DNA of 64,000 nucleotides from Branchiostoma floridae (GCF_000003815.2 NC_049993.1:2959169-3023168); one strand, 5' to 3'; numbered from the stretch's first letter, positions 11,960 through 24,787 are shown. The notes: generated by a model from the sequence alone, not told the origin. Made by a program: numbers and translations.

Positions 11960-12340
11960 GACTGTATTTGGTGGTCCTCTCAGGGCTGTTGTTGTGCGCC
12001 GCCCGCCGGGTCCGACCATGGCACTCGGTAGTTTTGCGCTCGGGGCCTCCTACAGCGGGAAACCCAACACCCCCGCTTGAAGGGACACCCCACAATTCAA
12101 GATATGATTTATACATATACATTTGTCCGTCTATATGGGCCACAGTGCATGAGAATAAACTGTTATTATACTGGCGGCCATGGAAGCCGAAGGAACTTAG
12201 CCAGGCCACCGGCAGGCAGGCCGCGCTAATCTCCCGAAGCTTCGGACTTGCTTCTTCGGCCACCTTGAGCACTGCCGCCGACTGGATATTCAGGCTGCCC
12301 TGGCCCTTCTATCTACTGGGGGAAACTTAATAATATGCTC
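11960..12340. other. GC-richer unassigned stretch
   Basis: It has higher GC and more CpG than its flanks, and open frames of about 100-120 codons on both strands. Neither translation shows a domain I recognise, nor convincing splice sites. It could be a CpG-rich 5' region of the downstream coding block or a decayed element. I do not call a gene. Confidence 0.35.
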
Positions 12341-12344
12341 AGGC

Positions 12345-12602
12345 CCGGGGCTTACCTACCCTGGGAGTCAGACAGAACCGAGTAGCTAGCAGATCTGTTC
12401 GCGAGATTTGTTCGGGGAGCCAAGGCAGTCAGCCCGCCGACATCACATTAGCGCTCCGGGGGTTATCGTTACCCCTAATCGGGCTTAAACTCCCCGGGGC
12501 CGGAGTGCTAATAGGAGCTCGGCGGACCTGTCTTGGGCTACCGAATAAACTGTCCTAGCCTGCTCGATCTCGGATGGCCCCCAGGGTAGGGCTTACCCTG
12601 AT
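12345..12602. repeat. GC-rich imperfect foldback
   Basis: GCTTACCTACCCTGGG at the left pairs with CCCAGGGTAGGGCTTACC at the right. Inner segments also pair: GCCCGCCGA..ATTAGCGCTCCGG with CCGGAGTGCTAAT..TCGGCGG. The arms are diverged, and the centre is a CCCCTAATCGGGC-rich loop. Confidence 0.5.
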
Positions 12603-12841
12603 TCTGATTACTAGAGTAATATTTTAGTATTTGTCATATTTATCACTATATGCTAGGGTGTACCTTGAAAAATATATAGGGCTACCACCTTAAGAAATGG
12701 GAAGTGACAGAAAAGTCATAAGATTTGTGCTGTTTATTATATGAGACAATGTTTAAACATCTACTAAAACCTCATTTTACTCCACAAATTCATCTGCAAG
12801 CATGGTATGCTCTTCTTATAAGGAATGTTCTGCTTTTTTAG

Positions 12842-13966
12842 GATCCAAGACAACATCTCCACAACAAGTGATGTGACATGTGGTCTACAGCTGAAGGACT
12901 GCATTCATGGATTTCTCAGTGAAACTCGCAGTTCTACAGGCAATGGCATTGAACCAAACACTTTTGCCAAAATTCTTCACCATCACTTTCATGGACAGTT
13001 CAAGAAACGTCGCCTGGGCAGTAAACGTATTACCCACTATGTTGGCTTGAAGTTTTTGCATAAACCTAGCAAGAGCAAAGACATTTCTGATATTACCATC
13101 AAACAATGCACAGATGTGGAGTATATTCCTACTCCATGTAAGAGCCTCAATGCAGACTGCAGGGAATCAGTATCCAGTGAGTCATCATCTCAAGCACACC
13201 TGCCACCATTTGTTGATGCATCCACTGACTGTGAACAGACTTCATCTGAGCAAGGACATGGGACATCCACCAGCGGTATAAACATATTGGATGATAACAC
13301 ATGCTTAAGCAATGTTTTTATTTACGAAGTTGGAATGGCTAAAGGAAAAGCTGCTGCCTTGCAGAAGTTCATACTTTCTAAGGGTGGAGCAAATGATATG
13401 TTTTTAGATACCAACACGACATGTATTGCTTTTGATAGAAAGGGTATATTTGCATCTCTAACTCCTCAGATAGATTTTGACAAACTGCGCAACTCTGGGA
13501 AACAGTTATTCGACACATCCTTACTTGATATCTCCATACTATCGAACAGTGGGCCACCTAGGCCAGCAGAAAGCAAACTGCAAAATCCACAGACAAGAAC
13601 ACTCAAGTCACCATTCGTAAAGGTTGAAGATTTGTCAGGGAAGTATAGGCATTATATAAAGAGTTCACGAATAGGGAATGGAGCACATGTACATCGTTGT
13701 CTTTCCTTCATGGTAATGAAAAAAATCCCAACAGGTCCACGTGCAAGAAGACAGGAAATACCGTCACAAGAAAATGTCCATCCTGCTGTGAGTGTTGCAA
13801 TGAACAGTACTATGACCTCACATTTCATCTAAACTCTGAAAAACACCGTGCATTTGTTAATAATCAGGATAACTATAAAACATTAGATGAGCATATTAAT
13901 GAAAAGCCATTAAGTGCATGGCTTTCAAGTCTGTGCCAGCAGGGTTCTCCCCAGGCTGTGGAATAA
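12842..13966 (+). pseudogene. DBF4-like coding block with an RFX-like N-terminal stretch, one frameshift
   Basis: An acceptor (TGCTTTTTTAG) precedes 12842. The first frame runs to 13832 and the second takes over near 13690-13720 and ends at 13966. In order: a winged-helix-like stretch resembling the RFX DNA-binding fold (TFAKILHHHF, then KKRRLGSKRITHYVGLKF); a Ser-rich linker; a BRCT-like stretch resembling DBF4 motif N (VFIYEVGM to GGANDMFL); motif M (FVKVEDLSGKYR); and, in the shifted frame, the DBF4 CCHH finger (CCECC, then HLNSEKHRAF). In eukaryotes DBF4 activates CDC7 kinase for replication origin firing. The two frames belong together, so this is a frameshifted gene, an assembly indel or a captured copy in a transposon. 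Upstream exons were not found. The RFX resemblance is by eye. Confidence 0.65.
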
Positions 13967-15325
13967 TGGATGATAGCTGGCATTCATACTGCTAGCTTAG
14001 CTCTGATATGCTGATTTTCAAATTTAGGTTTTACTACTACTGTTTGGCAAGGAAACTAAAAGTCGATTACTACAGAAGCCGAGAAAATTTCCACACTTAG
14101 TCATGGAAAAGTTATCTTCTTTTCTTTGAAAATGCTTCTGTAGGTTGGATTTCTTGGGTTCAGTAGCATAGCTGGAGTTCTTAGTTGTTAGCTTCATCCA
14201 GGTTACTGCAATATGCTTTATCGCAAAAAAAAATCACCAGACCTCATATTGTTTGACAGTTTAGCACCTCCAGATAATATATGCTGATAAATAGCCTGGA
14301 TACCAGACCCTTGCTCTACACTATGGCCCTTTCACACTTAAGTATAGCCCTTTCGCCCGAGATGGTCACAAGTTGAGAGTTGGCACCCGATTTCTATTGG
14401 CACCCAGAGCTTATAATATGACCCGCGTGCTGTGTTTGGCAGCGGGACAAGCTGTTTCCAGGGTGGGAGAGATTAGAGACTATAGCATGGCAGACTCTGT
14501 ACTTGTAACCAGGCGAGCTGATAAATGGGTCTCACCATATGATCGTGACCAGATTTCATGTTACAATGATTGACAGAAAGTCTCAGATCAAGCTCAAACT
14601 TTACAACTATAGATTTATTTATTGTTGTATTTAAAAAGTTTGTTACCACAAAATTATTGACTATCTCATTTATATGGACCACGATAAAACCAGAAATACA
14701 ACACATGCAGAACTGTCATGTTATATAAAAGTAACAAATTTTATTCCCATCTCTCTGGTACACAGGTGCTAACAGATACAAACTGGTGAGGAAACAATTT
14801 AAGAAACATAATGTGCAAAAGTCAAGTTTCAGCAATATTAGCATATTTACATATTTAATAACATATCTGGATCACCCCCAGACAAGGTAAATATATAGCT
14901 ACATGAACTAGACACATGTATGTTCACTTATAATTTCTGTACACCACTCTGTATGCAACTGCCAAATATACCCCAACAAAAAAACAACATTGCAGTGCTG
15001 CATATTTATTCTAGGTAAAACTCCTGACTATCAATGCTAACACATTGTGCTATCAACATGCCACTTCACTGGGAGAGACCTAGTATCATTGAATGTATGC
15101 ATATATAAATTATCATGTAACTAAAAAAATGAACAACTGGGGGATCATATCAGGACACATTTATTGCTACATCTACATTTCATTTTGTTACAACAAAGGT
15201 ATTTGCTCCCTATTGTACTATCCTAAGTACATGTAGCATATCATCATCAATGATACCTTTTATTGAATATCAATGTGTGTTTTAGCAGACAGATAAAGTC
15301 ATTAAGGGATACCTTTTCGTCAACT
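13967..15325. other. AT-rich stretch between convergent coding blocks
   Basis: No splice-supported coding sequence. It lies between the end of the DBF4-like block (+) and the C-terminus of the transposase (-), with poly-A-like runs and microsatellite-poor AT-rich DNA. Confidence 0.5.
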
Positions 15326-15482
15326 CCTGATGTCATAATACCGCCACATCAAAAACACATTATAGAGGCCTTCTCAAGACAGCTAAATATCTGAAGTGTA
15401 CGTGGCTCAGGATTACTGATGGTGCATTTGCTGTATACATCTCTTTCATGTATTTCTCATGTGGCGGTATTATGGCATCTAG
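15326..15482. mobile_element. MITE, family with TIR GYCATAATACCGCCAC, copy 1
   Basis: The ends TGTCATAATACCGCCACATC and GATGTGGCGGTATTATGGCA-like complement are inverted. The subterminal TTATAGAGGCCTTCTCAAGA is shared with the copy at 19856-20058. It lies directly 3' of the transposase stop codon. Confidence 0.75.
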
Positions 15483-18400
15483 TTCAACAGTAACAATTAT
15501 TTGTGCGAGATTATACACACCTTACTGACGTTAAAGTTGAGACAACATTGACAGTTTCTTCCCATCTGTTGTTGAATGGCACCTTATATGTGCAGAAAGC
15601 ACACTGATTCAAAATCCTTTTCATGGGAAGGAAGGAAGCATAGGACCAGGGTTCATAGCTTTCCTCCCAAACTGTACAGGAACTATTCATCCCATAGAAG
15701 TACCGTTTCCCATGTACCTTGAACCACCTGACTTCTGCCACTGTGTGTTCAATCTTTCGTTCTGTTTCTTCTGCCTCCAAGAACACAAAAACTTTCCATA
15801 TCTTAGAAATGCGACCTGGTCTGGGGGAAGCACCGGGGTCGATAATAGGTTCACCAGTTATCTGTCTATGGTTAAACCATTTTGCATCTATACATGAAGA
15901 GGATCCTTTTCTATATTCAGATGGACACAGTAGAAAACCTCCTAACAAGTATCTGTCACAGTAATTGTGGATCAGAGAAACCCTAACAACTTCATGGGGA
16001 TAAAGTACCTGAAACATGGCTAATAGTGCCTCATTCTCCTCTACTGACATACTGCTTCTCTCGACTGGTGGTAACATAGATTCGCATTGATCATTTACTT
16101 TAATATTGTTGTGCTGTAGATCATCATTCTGGGCTAATTCTTTCAACATGTTTACCTGCTCTGCAGTTAAGATGGACTTATTTGAAACAGGTTTATCGAA
16201 AAATGAGGCAAAATCTACATCATAATCTGATCCTTCGTTCTGCTTGGAAGCAACTTTCCAGTCTATAAGCCATTTTCTCATCATATTTATTTCAGTGTGT
16301 CGATTGTTGGAATGATAGTCGCCAAGGGATCCATTAGCACGTTCGAAGGAAAAGCACCAGAATGCATGAACAGTCCCAAAATCTTGAATACATGCCCTTA
16401 AATGGAGGTGCAAATGCATGTTAGGAGTGCACCATTCTTTTCCATATTTTCCTTCAAACGCATTGCAGAACATTTTCAGACAGCGATGGGCATCAGTAAG
16501 TTGGTCTTCTGTTATAATCCTAGAGCACAGAAGTCTTGTAGCAGATACAAACATCCTCCAGATATTATAATCTTCCTCAGGTATTACTCCTTTCAATGCA
16601 AACAATGAATAAATGCAAACCCAGGATTTCCATTGGGCTGCTGTAAATCCTTCAAAAGACGATTCTATCTTTGCGGGTATGCTGGAGTCAATGTTGCTGG
16701 GTACTGTCATTTCATCAACTCGAGCCTGCAGTGTGCAGAACTGTTCCTTTGACAGCACCCCAGTATCTCTCCACACTTGCATAACCCGTTTTGCTGTACC
16801 CTCCAATAGATTATGCATAACATCCACAATGTGCATATCAATAACATTAAAGTACTGAAGGTCATGCAAGGAGCTAAATCTAGCACCATGCTCTTTTTCA
16901 ATTCTTTCCCTTGCAGCTCTATTTTTTGCTCTTTTTGCCCTTTTAGCATACCTGCAGTGGTCCTGGTGACTTCTGAGAGGAAACTCCTCTTCAAACCCAG
17001 AATAATCTACACGATTATTACAATCTCTAGTGAATGACTTCAGACACTTACTACATCCTTTCGTTCCCATGTGGCCATAAAAACCTGCAACTTTTCTGGC
17101 TGCAGGGATGTCACAGGCAAGGCATAACAGAGCAGCACGGTAACGTTGCTTTTTGACCAAAGAGCTAGCATGCAGTTATAGACCTTTCCAAAGCTTTTGT
17201 AGCTCCTCTACTAAAGGCTCGAGAAAACCATTGATGTGTAGTTTGGGTTCATGTGGACCTGGAATGATTCCAACCACAATGATATTTTCCTCTTTAAACC
17301 TTTGTTCTTGGGAGATTCATTACAGACAAATACATAATGCCAATGGACTCTTTGATGTTCTTGTAAGGCTGAAACCAGTCTACATTTAACATAAGAGCCA
17401 AGTTATATGGCTCAGCAAGAAATGGTTCACCATCGACCACTTGGAAGTCTTTCCAGATTTGACCATCAAACACATCTGTGTAAGTTCCATGTTGTGTACT
17501 TCTATTTCTCCATGCTTCACAGGCCTCAATAAAGTCTGGCCTCTGCAACATGTCCTCAAGGGACTTTACTACACTGCGATAACAGAATGTACGTTTGGGA
17601 TATAGGAATTCTTTTTGATTTTTACCACGGACAGTCTTCATCAAAATGGTTCCACATGGCTTTCGAAACTTTCTCTGCTTATGCCTAGGAAACTCAACAT
17701 GAGAACATTTAGCTGATTTTTTTCTTACAATTCTACCGTTGCCATCACGAATAGTTACTACTGCATCCTCAACTGGATACACAGAATCACAAATAGGGCA
17801 GACAACATAGCGATCAAAATCATTTCTACCCAGACCTAGTTTCTTTCTAAACATATATATGGTTCTTGGTATAGCCAAAGCAATGCTCTTCAGAGTTTCC
17901 ATACACAGTGTCGTTCCTATGGCCATCAAAATACTCCCAATAATCTTCAAAAGTACCTCTACAGCTGAATCTGATATTGTGAAAACTGACTTCCACTTGG
18001 CTAGCAGTAGCAACAATAAACAGATTAGGGGCATAAACATGTTTGATTCTGTTTGGCCTGCATCATTGATGTCCTCCATGTCTGTGCCACGTTGAAAGTC
18101 CAGCGTATCTTCTTCCATCTCAGCATCACTCCATATTTCAGTATCCTCTTTGTCCTCTTTCTGTGAAAAGAAAATAAATTGTATACAAGAACTTAATTTC
18201 CATTCAACCTTTCTACGCTGAGATTTTTCAAATTTTAAACTACCCTCGTAGTCAAGTAGAAATTGTACAAATAGAGTCATAGTACACTAGGGGAGTCAGC
18301 CGGCCAGAAGTCCCTTACTACTGAAAAGGCAAGCGTAAAAACCAAAATGACGTGCTGCGGCACGCTGCAGTGTGGCACCTCAGGAGATCTTTTTATGCGG

Positions 18401-19855
18401 ACAAAAAAGCACAGCGTACTGAAAGACATTTTTAGGACAAGTCATTTGTTTTGCCATTTGTGTAAAGCAGCCCAATACTTCTGCTTGTATTAGTACAAAT
18501 AACTGCCATTGTAAACAATCATTGATTGAGCTTGGGGCTCTGCTCCACTTTGCCACAACAAACCAAAGAAGAAAAAATACATTGTTTAAATAAATTAATA
18601 AGCTAAAAAGACAGTTAGCATCTCATGGCACAATTCATTTTCAGGAATGATTTTAATGAAAGCTTAGAAATTCTTACAATTTTCAAGCTCTGTTTATTGT
18701 CAAAACTTACATTCCTTGTATCTTTCTTTGAAAATTATTTGTGCTAATTTCCACACCTGCCTGTGTGGCAGACTTGTCAATCACTAGTATCAGTTCTGTT
18801 GTTTGATCTAACTTCTTCTCGTCTCCTAAGCTCAGCCAGTAGAAATTGGCACCTTTTGCATTGCAAAATACCTGTGGCAGGCTTAAAGGGATACAAAGAA
18901 GCCTTAACTTCAAATTCTAGACAGTCAGAAGTTTGAGTTGTAAAATTTTTTAGGTGCTCAAAAACATTCTGGTTGCACAAAAGTAAAACATCACCTGAAA
19001 AGCTGGAATACAACTTAAGTTATGTAAACTCTGTATTACAACAAAGATTTTAGCATTTTTTCTGACAAATCTAAATGTCAACAGCATGCTGTACACTAGC
19101 GTACAAATCAATGGTACCTTTACCATACATGGCCTTACATACATATAACATTATACATTTTACACAATATCTGGAAGATTAGGTGCACAGCTCAAATTTG
19201 GGGAACACAAAAGTGTATACACACAAGTATTTCCAGCCTTGTATCGAGGCAGACAAATCAATTTTGTCAGTCAACTCATTATGACAGTTCTTTAATTCAG
19301 TAATCTAGTATTTCTTTATCTGTCAAAGAAAAGATTTCCTTCCTGCAGATTTGAACATTCCAAGATACACTCAGGGCAGTTATGATAAATGCATTGCAGT
19401 TATATTTTTTTTTATGCTACTACATTTATCAGAAGATCTGTGTTCTTGTTTTCTGGAAAACCTCTACTCTTCATGTCCTTACCATGTTAGAAGTTAGACC
19501 CCTTTGATCACACCCCCCAAAAAATAAAACAAAGTTAGTTACAGTTATTGAGTTAAACATTTTGATTTGGATCAGAATTACTTTATCCACTTTAAAAAAG
19601 TCTCCACATCCCAGATTCTGATATGACGTTCAGAGTTAACACTAGTACTGGAGGGTTAACTAGATTCAATGAAATTTAATTCTGTGACACCATCCATTTT
19701 TCTCTTCCATGGAAATTTTGACAGATCATCTCTGGCTAATACCGTATAGTTCTACTGAAGTTGAGCAGCCTGAGTCTACATATTATACAAGGTGCTATGA
19801 TCCCCCACCTAGATAGGGTGAGCTTCAAAATACTGACTGTAGGTAACATACATTT

Positions 19856-20058
19856 GCATAATTCCACCAGGTGCCATTATACCGCCACCTCAAAAAAACG
19901 TTGTTATAGAGGCCTTCTCAAGATTGTCTTCAACACCTAAATATTTGAATTGTATTACATTTAGGATATTTAACATTTAGTGTTCAAGACAATCTTGGGA
20001 AGACCTCTATACTAACGTTTTTTGAGGTGACGGTATTATGGCACTTGGTGGAATTATG
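19856..20058. mobile_element. MITE, family with TIR GYCATAATACCGCCAC, copy 2
   Basis: Inverted ends CATAATTCCACCA(G/A)GTGCCAT and its complement, then ATACCGCCACCTCAAAAAA and TATAGAGGCCTTCTCAAGA toward the middle, mirrored on the right (TCTTGGGAAGACCTCTATA). It lies in the intron between exons 3 and 4 of the transposase pseudogene. Confidence 0.8.
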
Positions 20059-20987
20059 ATAGTAGAATTATGATAGTTACTACCCTCCCCCCACAAGAGT
20101 TGGCAGCCAACCTGAATTCTGAGTCTGGGGTAAAAATTAGCCTGATTTAATCTCGCTTATAGCAGCCTGCCCACAACTGCCAGCCTCCGCGTGGAGGGGC
20201 CAGTTACAGCCCCGGACAGCAGAGTTTGTGTTACACTGACTAGGTAAAAATAATATTCTTTATTGCAAAATCATCGATACCCGAAGGCTAATTGCAAAGA
20301 TACATGAATGAAGTACAATGATGATAATGATACTGAATGGTAAACAATAACAAAATGGACATTCAGTGAAACAGGGGTCATCAACTAGTGACACTTCTAA
20401 TCTAAAATCCATTCTGGGGATCATATGGGCTCTAAAGCCTGGGCTGTCTGTGTGAGCCCTGAAAACAGTCTGGCATCTTGGCAAAAAACGCTTGAAATCC
20501 CTCTGACAACCTCCCCCTTCTCACAAACGCGTAACTTAGAATTAGATGTTCCAAACAAAATCAGACAAGCTGATATTGGAATTACCTCACAGTCTGACTC
20601 AGAGTCAGAGTTCCCAGAAGACCCCTCTGTTGCTTGTCCATTGTCCTCTGTTTCCATGTCCCGTTGACTACTAGTACTGCAGTCTTGTGCATCAGAGTTC
20701 GCCACTTTATCAGGAAGGTGTGACTGCTACAGTGGTAGGAAAAAACGCATTGAAAGTTTAGTTGCAAGTTCATGCCCATAGGCTAATCAGTGCAAGAACA
20801 TGGTACAAACAAGATCATATACTATAAAGGGAATATGAATGTAACAATGAACTTTGATAAATATTAGTATACAAAGGGACTTCTGGAATGCTAAAGTGTT
20901 GATCAAGATAGGTTGGGTTTGATGTCTTTTTTTAAGGAAGACAAGTCACACTTTTTCTATAATTTGTGGGTTTTGTGATTTTAAGTA

Positions 20988-21155
20988 ATCTCCCAGCAGA
21001 TCCTACAATGGCATAAGATAGTACCAAACTGGCCAACTAGTGTAGTCAGCTAATAAGAGGTGTACATTTGCCATGTAGCAAAACATACTCCTAAGCCGGC
21101 TTCACTCGTCTGCCAGCTTTTTTATGCTATCTTGTGCTACCGTAGGATCTGATTA
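20988..21155. mobile_element. Foldback MITE of the CTCCAAGCAGA family, copy A
   Basis: Inverted arms of about 45 bp: CAGCAGATCCTACAATGGCA at the left and its diverged complement ending GTAGGATCTGATTA at the right. It is related to copies at 22784-23107 and 24655-24787. Confidence 0.7.
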
Positions 21156-21469
21156 ATTTTGAGAGGAAAGTTGCTTTTTGTTTGTCCGTAAATGTAGGGA
21201 AGCTGGGGAATATAATTGTGATTTCTTTAAACAATGTGGTTCTTTCAGTGAGGTTAAAAGAACACTTGGAAATGAAATCTGTTTCGTCTTCCACTGCTTT
21301 AGATGCACTGTAAGTAATTTACAAATTCTTTAGCACACCCAGGTTATTTCTTATATCGCCCTCTTTCTTATTTTGAGGGGATGAGCGCTTATTCAAAATT
21401 ATAAAGGAAGGGATAGAGGGAGTGGAAGTCTGCTGTCGGGAGCTAGTAAATTTTGGAAACGTAAGGCTT

Positions 21470-21852
21470 AGGAAAAAAAATGTTGTGTTTCCTGTTTCCC
21501 TACCTACCCTAAAAAACCTGCCGACCCTAGACTTTTTTTTGGGTGGGCAGTGGAGTCACATAGCTTCCTGTTAGAATTTTTATTTGGCCTGCTTCCTATT
21601 GAAGTAAAACACTGCTTGTCCCATCTAATGAAGGATAAATGTATCTATCATGCACAAAATTAAAGTTTGACATTGAAAGACAAGTGTCATCATACATTTC
21701 AGTTTACTTTGTTCAACTGTATTGTAAATATGTATCACTAGAATTTTGGCCAGCCTAAAAAAAATACAAGAAAAAAAAAGATAATCCCTACCTACCGACC
21801 CTAATTTTTTCAGGACTGAAACAGGAAACACAACATTTTTTTTCCTAGGCCT
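21470..21852. mobile_element. Foldback element, about 385 bp
   Basis: TAGGAAAAAAAATGTTGTGT, then TTCCTGTTT, at the left end recurs exactly inverted at the right end. The next bases (CCCTACCTACC, CCGACCCTA) are also mirrored near 21790. No ORF of substance. Confidence 0.8.
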
Positions 21853-22611
21853 AACAAAGTTGCCTGTTGCCTAAACCAACAGATTTGGGAAAGGACAATA
21901 GAATACGACATAACAAATTTGGATGCAAAATAGGGACCACTGCAGAAACAACAGTTGACAATCTTTAAAATTTCCCACAAAATGAACAGAGGCAACTATT
22001 TCACAGATAGGGGCAAGTTTCACCTTGCAAGGGTAGATTCGCAAAGATAATAGGGCATTTCACAGCAGTTGAGAATAAAATAAGGAGACATTAGGTAGGG
22101 CAGAAGCACACGGGTGATAAATTATGCATGAATGACAATGGTGTCTATGCAGGTTTAGTGTAAAAGATGCCATGCGCACTTTGAAGAAAGTCTGGCAAAG
22201 TTTAAAACCAAATTGATACAAGCCAAATGTATTGCACAGGTCTATGCTAAGATTTGAATATGCCGGGAATGAGCTACTCGCGGCAAAAAGCAAAGCAGTC
22301 GGTGAGAATCAAGAAAAACATTTTGCACCCAGTGGTCAAATCCATGCTACCATTGAACTGAAATTTACGATGCAAAATCTGCATCTGTCCTACCCAAAAT
22401 CAAAAATCTAGTAAGTCAAAAACACTTAGGGCAGCAAATTTTTATAGTCAAAAGCTGTGTGGATGTTTTTACTATAGTGAAATAATTGACCATATAACAT
22501 CTATGATGATCTAAAGCAACTTAAGCTCAATTTGATATAATCAATTATAACCTCCTTAGTTGATATAATTGTATGGCACTTGGTTCCCCTGCCAAGAACA
22601 TCATTGCTGTT

Positions 22612-22653
22612 AGCAAGGAGGTTGAAAAAGATCTATTTTTCAACCTCCTTGCT
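22612..22653. repeat. Perfect hairpin, 18-bp stem
   Basis: AGCAAGGAGGTTGAAAAA and its exact complement are separated by about six bases. It stands alone in AT-rich DNA of a transposase intron. Confidence 0.75.
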
Positions 22654-22783
22654 GTTAGAACAATCCTGGCTTATAAGTAGCCTCTTTAACTTTATCCAAG
22701 GACACTTTAGTCTTGTACAATGTTCTTGCTCCATTGATTCATCCTTGGTACTTTTGGGTTCAATCAGTGAAATTTCTGACCTG

Positions 22784-23107
22784 ATTAGTCTCCAAGCAGA
22801 CCCTACGGTGCCATGGAAATAGTATCAAAGCTGGCAAGGGAATAGTGTACTGTAAATCAAGAAATGTTAGCGGTGGATTAATGTTAGCAGTTTTCGCGGT
22901 GACCACTTAACCGCGAACTTTAAACCACCGCGAAAAGTCCCTTCTCCCGCTACCTCGAAATCAAATCCCCACGAACTTAAGTGCATTTACAGTATTAGCG
23001 GCACCCGTTTGACTCACTTTTGCTAGCTATCTCTCTTTGGCCGGCTATACCCCTTTTGGCAGCGTTGAATCTATTTCTAAGGCACTGTAGTGTCTGCTTG
23101 GAGACTA
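22784..23107. mobile_element. Foldback MITE of the CTCCAAGCAGA family, copy B, carrying a nested insertion
   Basis: The outer arms AGTCTCCAAGCAGACCCTAC and CTGGCAAGGG-side sequence are mirrored at 23050-23105 with several changes. A second element (22850-22992) sits in its middle. Confidence 0.8.
22850..22992. mobile_element. CGCG-type MITE with TA duplication, nested
   Basis: The ends CTGTAAAT and ATTTACAG are flanked by TA (22848-22849 and 22993-22994). The interior holds inverted CGCGGT / ACCGCG words (AACCGCGAACTTTAAACCAC). A related copy lies at about 32385-32500 and a fragment at about 33790-33830. Confidence 0.8.
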
Positions 23108-23551
23108 TGACCTGATTACTTCCTTGCCAATTCTTTAATACGGCTACTTTTACAGTTACAGTCTGGAATGAATGCCTGTTCATTGATTGGTTGCAAACCA
23201 AGCAGGGTTGATTTCAGCATGAATGCTCTAACAAGACAGATTTGGACAGCTTGTTCCAAACCAGGGTTTGAGACAGTTCGGAAACAAGGCGGATTGGTCT
23301 TCATGAATGCAAAACGGATTGGGGTTTATGACTTCATGCATTGGGCACCTGCGGTCATAGTTTGCAGATGAAATTTGGGAAACTTTTTAGCAGTTATTGA
23401 TGTTACGGTTGAATTGTAAAATCTTGATAGATGTCATTACTGAATGTTGGTGACTATTCCATATGTAAGATATACAGAAATGACCGCAACAGCTGAGGAG
23501 GTGGTGTTGCCTTGTTAACATGCAAGTTGTATATAAAAAAGACATTCCTCT

Positions 23552-23660
23552 AAAAGAAGATCTGACTTAGAAACCAGTGAATTAGAGATTTGGGCTGAAC
23601 TTCTACACTTAGAAACCAGTGTATTACAATTAGAAATAGTTTGGGCTGAAATTCACCTTC
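23552..23660. repeat. Short tandem duplication
   Basis: Two neighbouring copies of CTTAGAAACCAGTG(A/T)ATTA followed by ATTTGGGCTGAA-like sequence, unit about 50 bp. Confidence 0.65.
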
Positions 23661-24654
23661 CTTATGTCAAACCATCCTGGTTGGCTGCCTTCATAGAACA
23701 CCTAGTGCTAATATCAAATATAAAAAAAAATTCACAAACACTAGACAAAGCAACTGGAGGTGACCATGAGATCACCATCATGTGACCTCCCTTTCAGGAA
23801 GATATGATTTTTATGTAAATTTCCAATTAAGCCACAACAAGAAGAGCAGAAATGGCTTGGAGTGTTGGCAATTGATAATTAGACTGTCTAAAAATTAGTG
23901 TGAAGGTATTTTTTCAATCGGATTGCAATTTTAACCCATATTGTTGTTTAATCCACTCGTTGTTAGTGTGAATGGGGTCTAAAGGAGATAAAAATTACCT
24001 TTCTTAGTTCTGACATCACTTGGGGGGTGCTTGTGTCATCCACATCTGACTCTGAGGATAGGCTGGGGTCACCTGACATCAAGTCCTGAGATACTTCAAC
24101 TGTTGCTCCAGCTAACTTTTGCTGTAAAGAAAGGAGAAGACACACAATGTCACATACATTTATATTACATACAGCATGACCAGTACATTTTAAGTATTTG
24201 ACTTCTGCCCATTACTAAGTATAACATATCAATACAGCATCAATACATATTTCTGCAGCTCCATACTGATGTACTGTGAGATTTATTACCACCATCATCA
24301 TCATTGTGAGATTGTCAACTGTTAAATGGAAAAAAATTCCATTTAATTCATACTATAAAATCAAAGCAAATCCATCCCCAAATTATAAGAGCACTTGGTA
24401 AGTCCAAGGATTTTAAAGCCTATTGATTATTATTTGCATATGCAGGCAATAAATGCATGCGTCCTCGCATACATACTAGTAATCCTTTCTGGCTGGCCGG
24501 CTCCTCTATCAAACTATTCTTTCTATTTGTCCAATTTATGCTAGTATTTGTCCAGTGATCCTCGAAGGCTGGACACAAGATGGTCCTTCTGCTAGTTCCG
24601 GCTAAGAAATCTCGAGTCTATGGGGTATTAGTCCGGTTGGGGGGGGGGGGGGGT

Positions 24655-24787
24655 CTAATCTCCAAGCAGACCTACTGTGGCGTAATATTAGTATCAAACC
24701 CACCGTTTGACTTCCTTTGGCCGGCTACACTCCTTGGCCAGCTTTGATACTATCTTATGGCACCGTTGGATCTGCTTGGAGATTAGG
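24655..24787. mobile_element. Foldback MITE of the CTCCAAGCAGA family, copy C
   Basis: CTAATCTCCAAGCAGACCTA at the left and its complement ending GATCTGCTTGGAGATTAG at the right, with TTTGATACTA words mirrored inside. A long poly-G run (about 24640) precedes it. Confidence 0.8.

Noticed and set aside
11968-12330. Frames of 105-120 codons on both strands
   Set aside because: GC-rich DNA gives long frames by chance; no domain, no splice support, and the strands overlap.
12345-12602. Possible snRNA or 5S-like gene (GATCTCGGATGG, GGCTTACCT words)
   Set aside because: Only short words agree; the block is better explained as an imperfect foldback, and no complete RNA gene can be aligned.
18711-18874. 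Minus-strand exon candidate (AKGANFYWLSLGDEK) between transposase exons
   Set aside because: It has a good acceptor (CCACAG) and a GTAAGT donor, but its end phase does not fit exon 18160 and it is not needed to join the gene.
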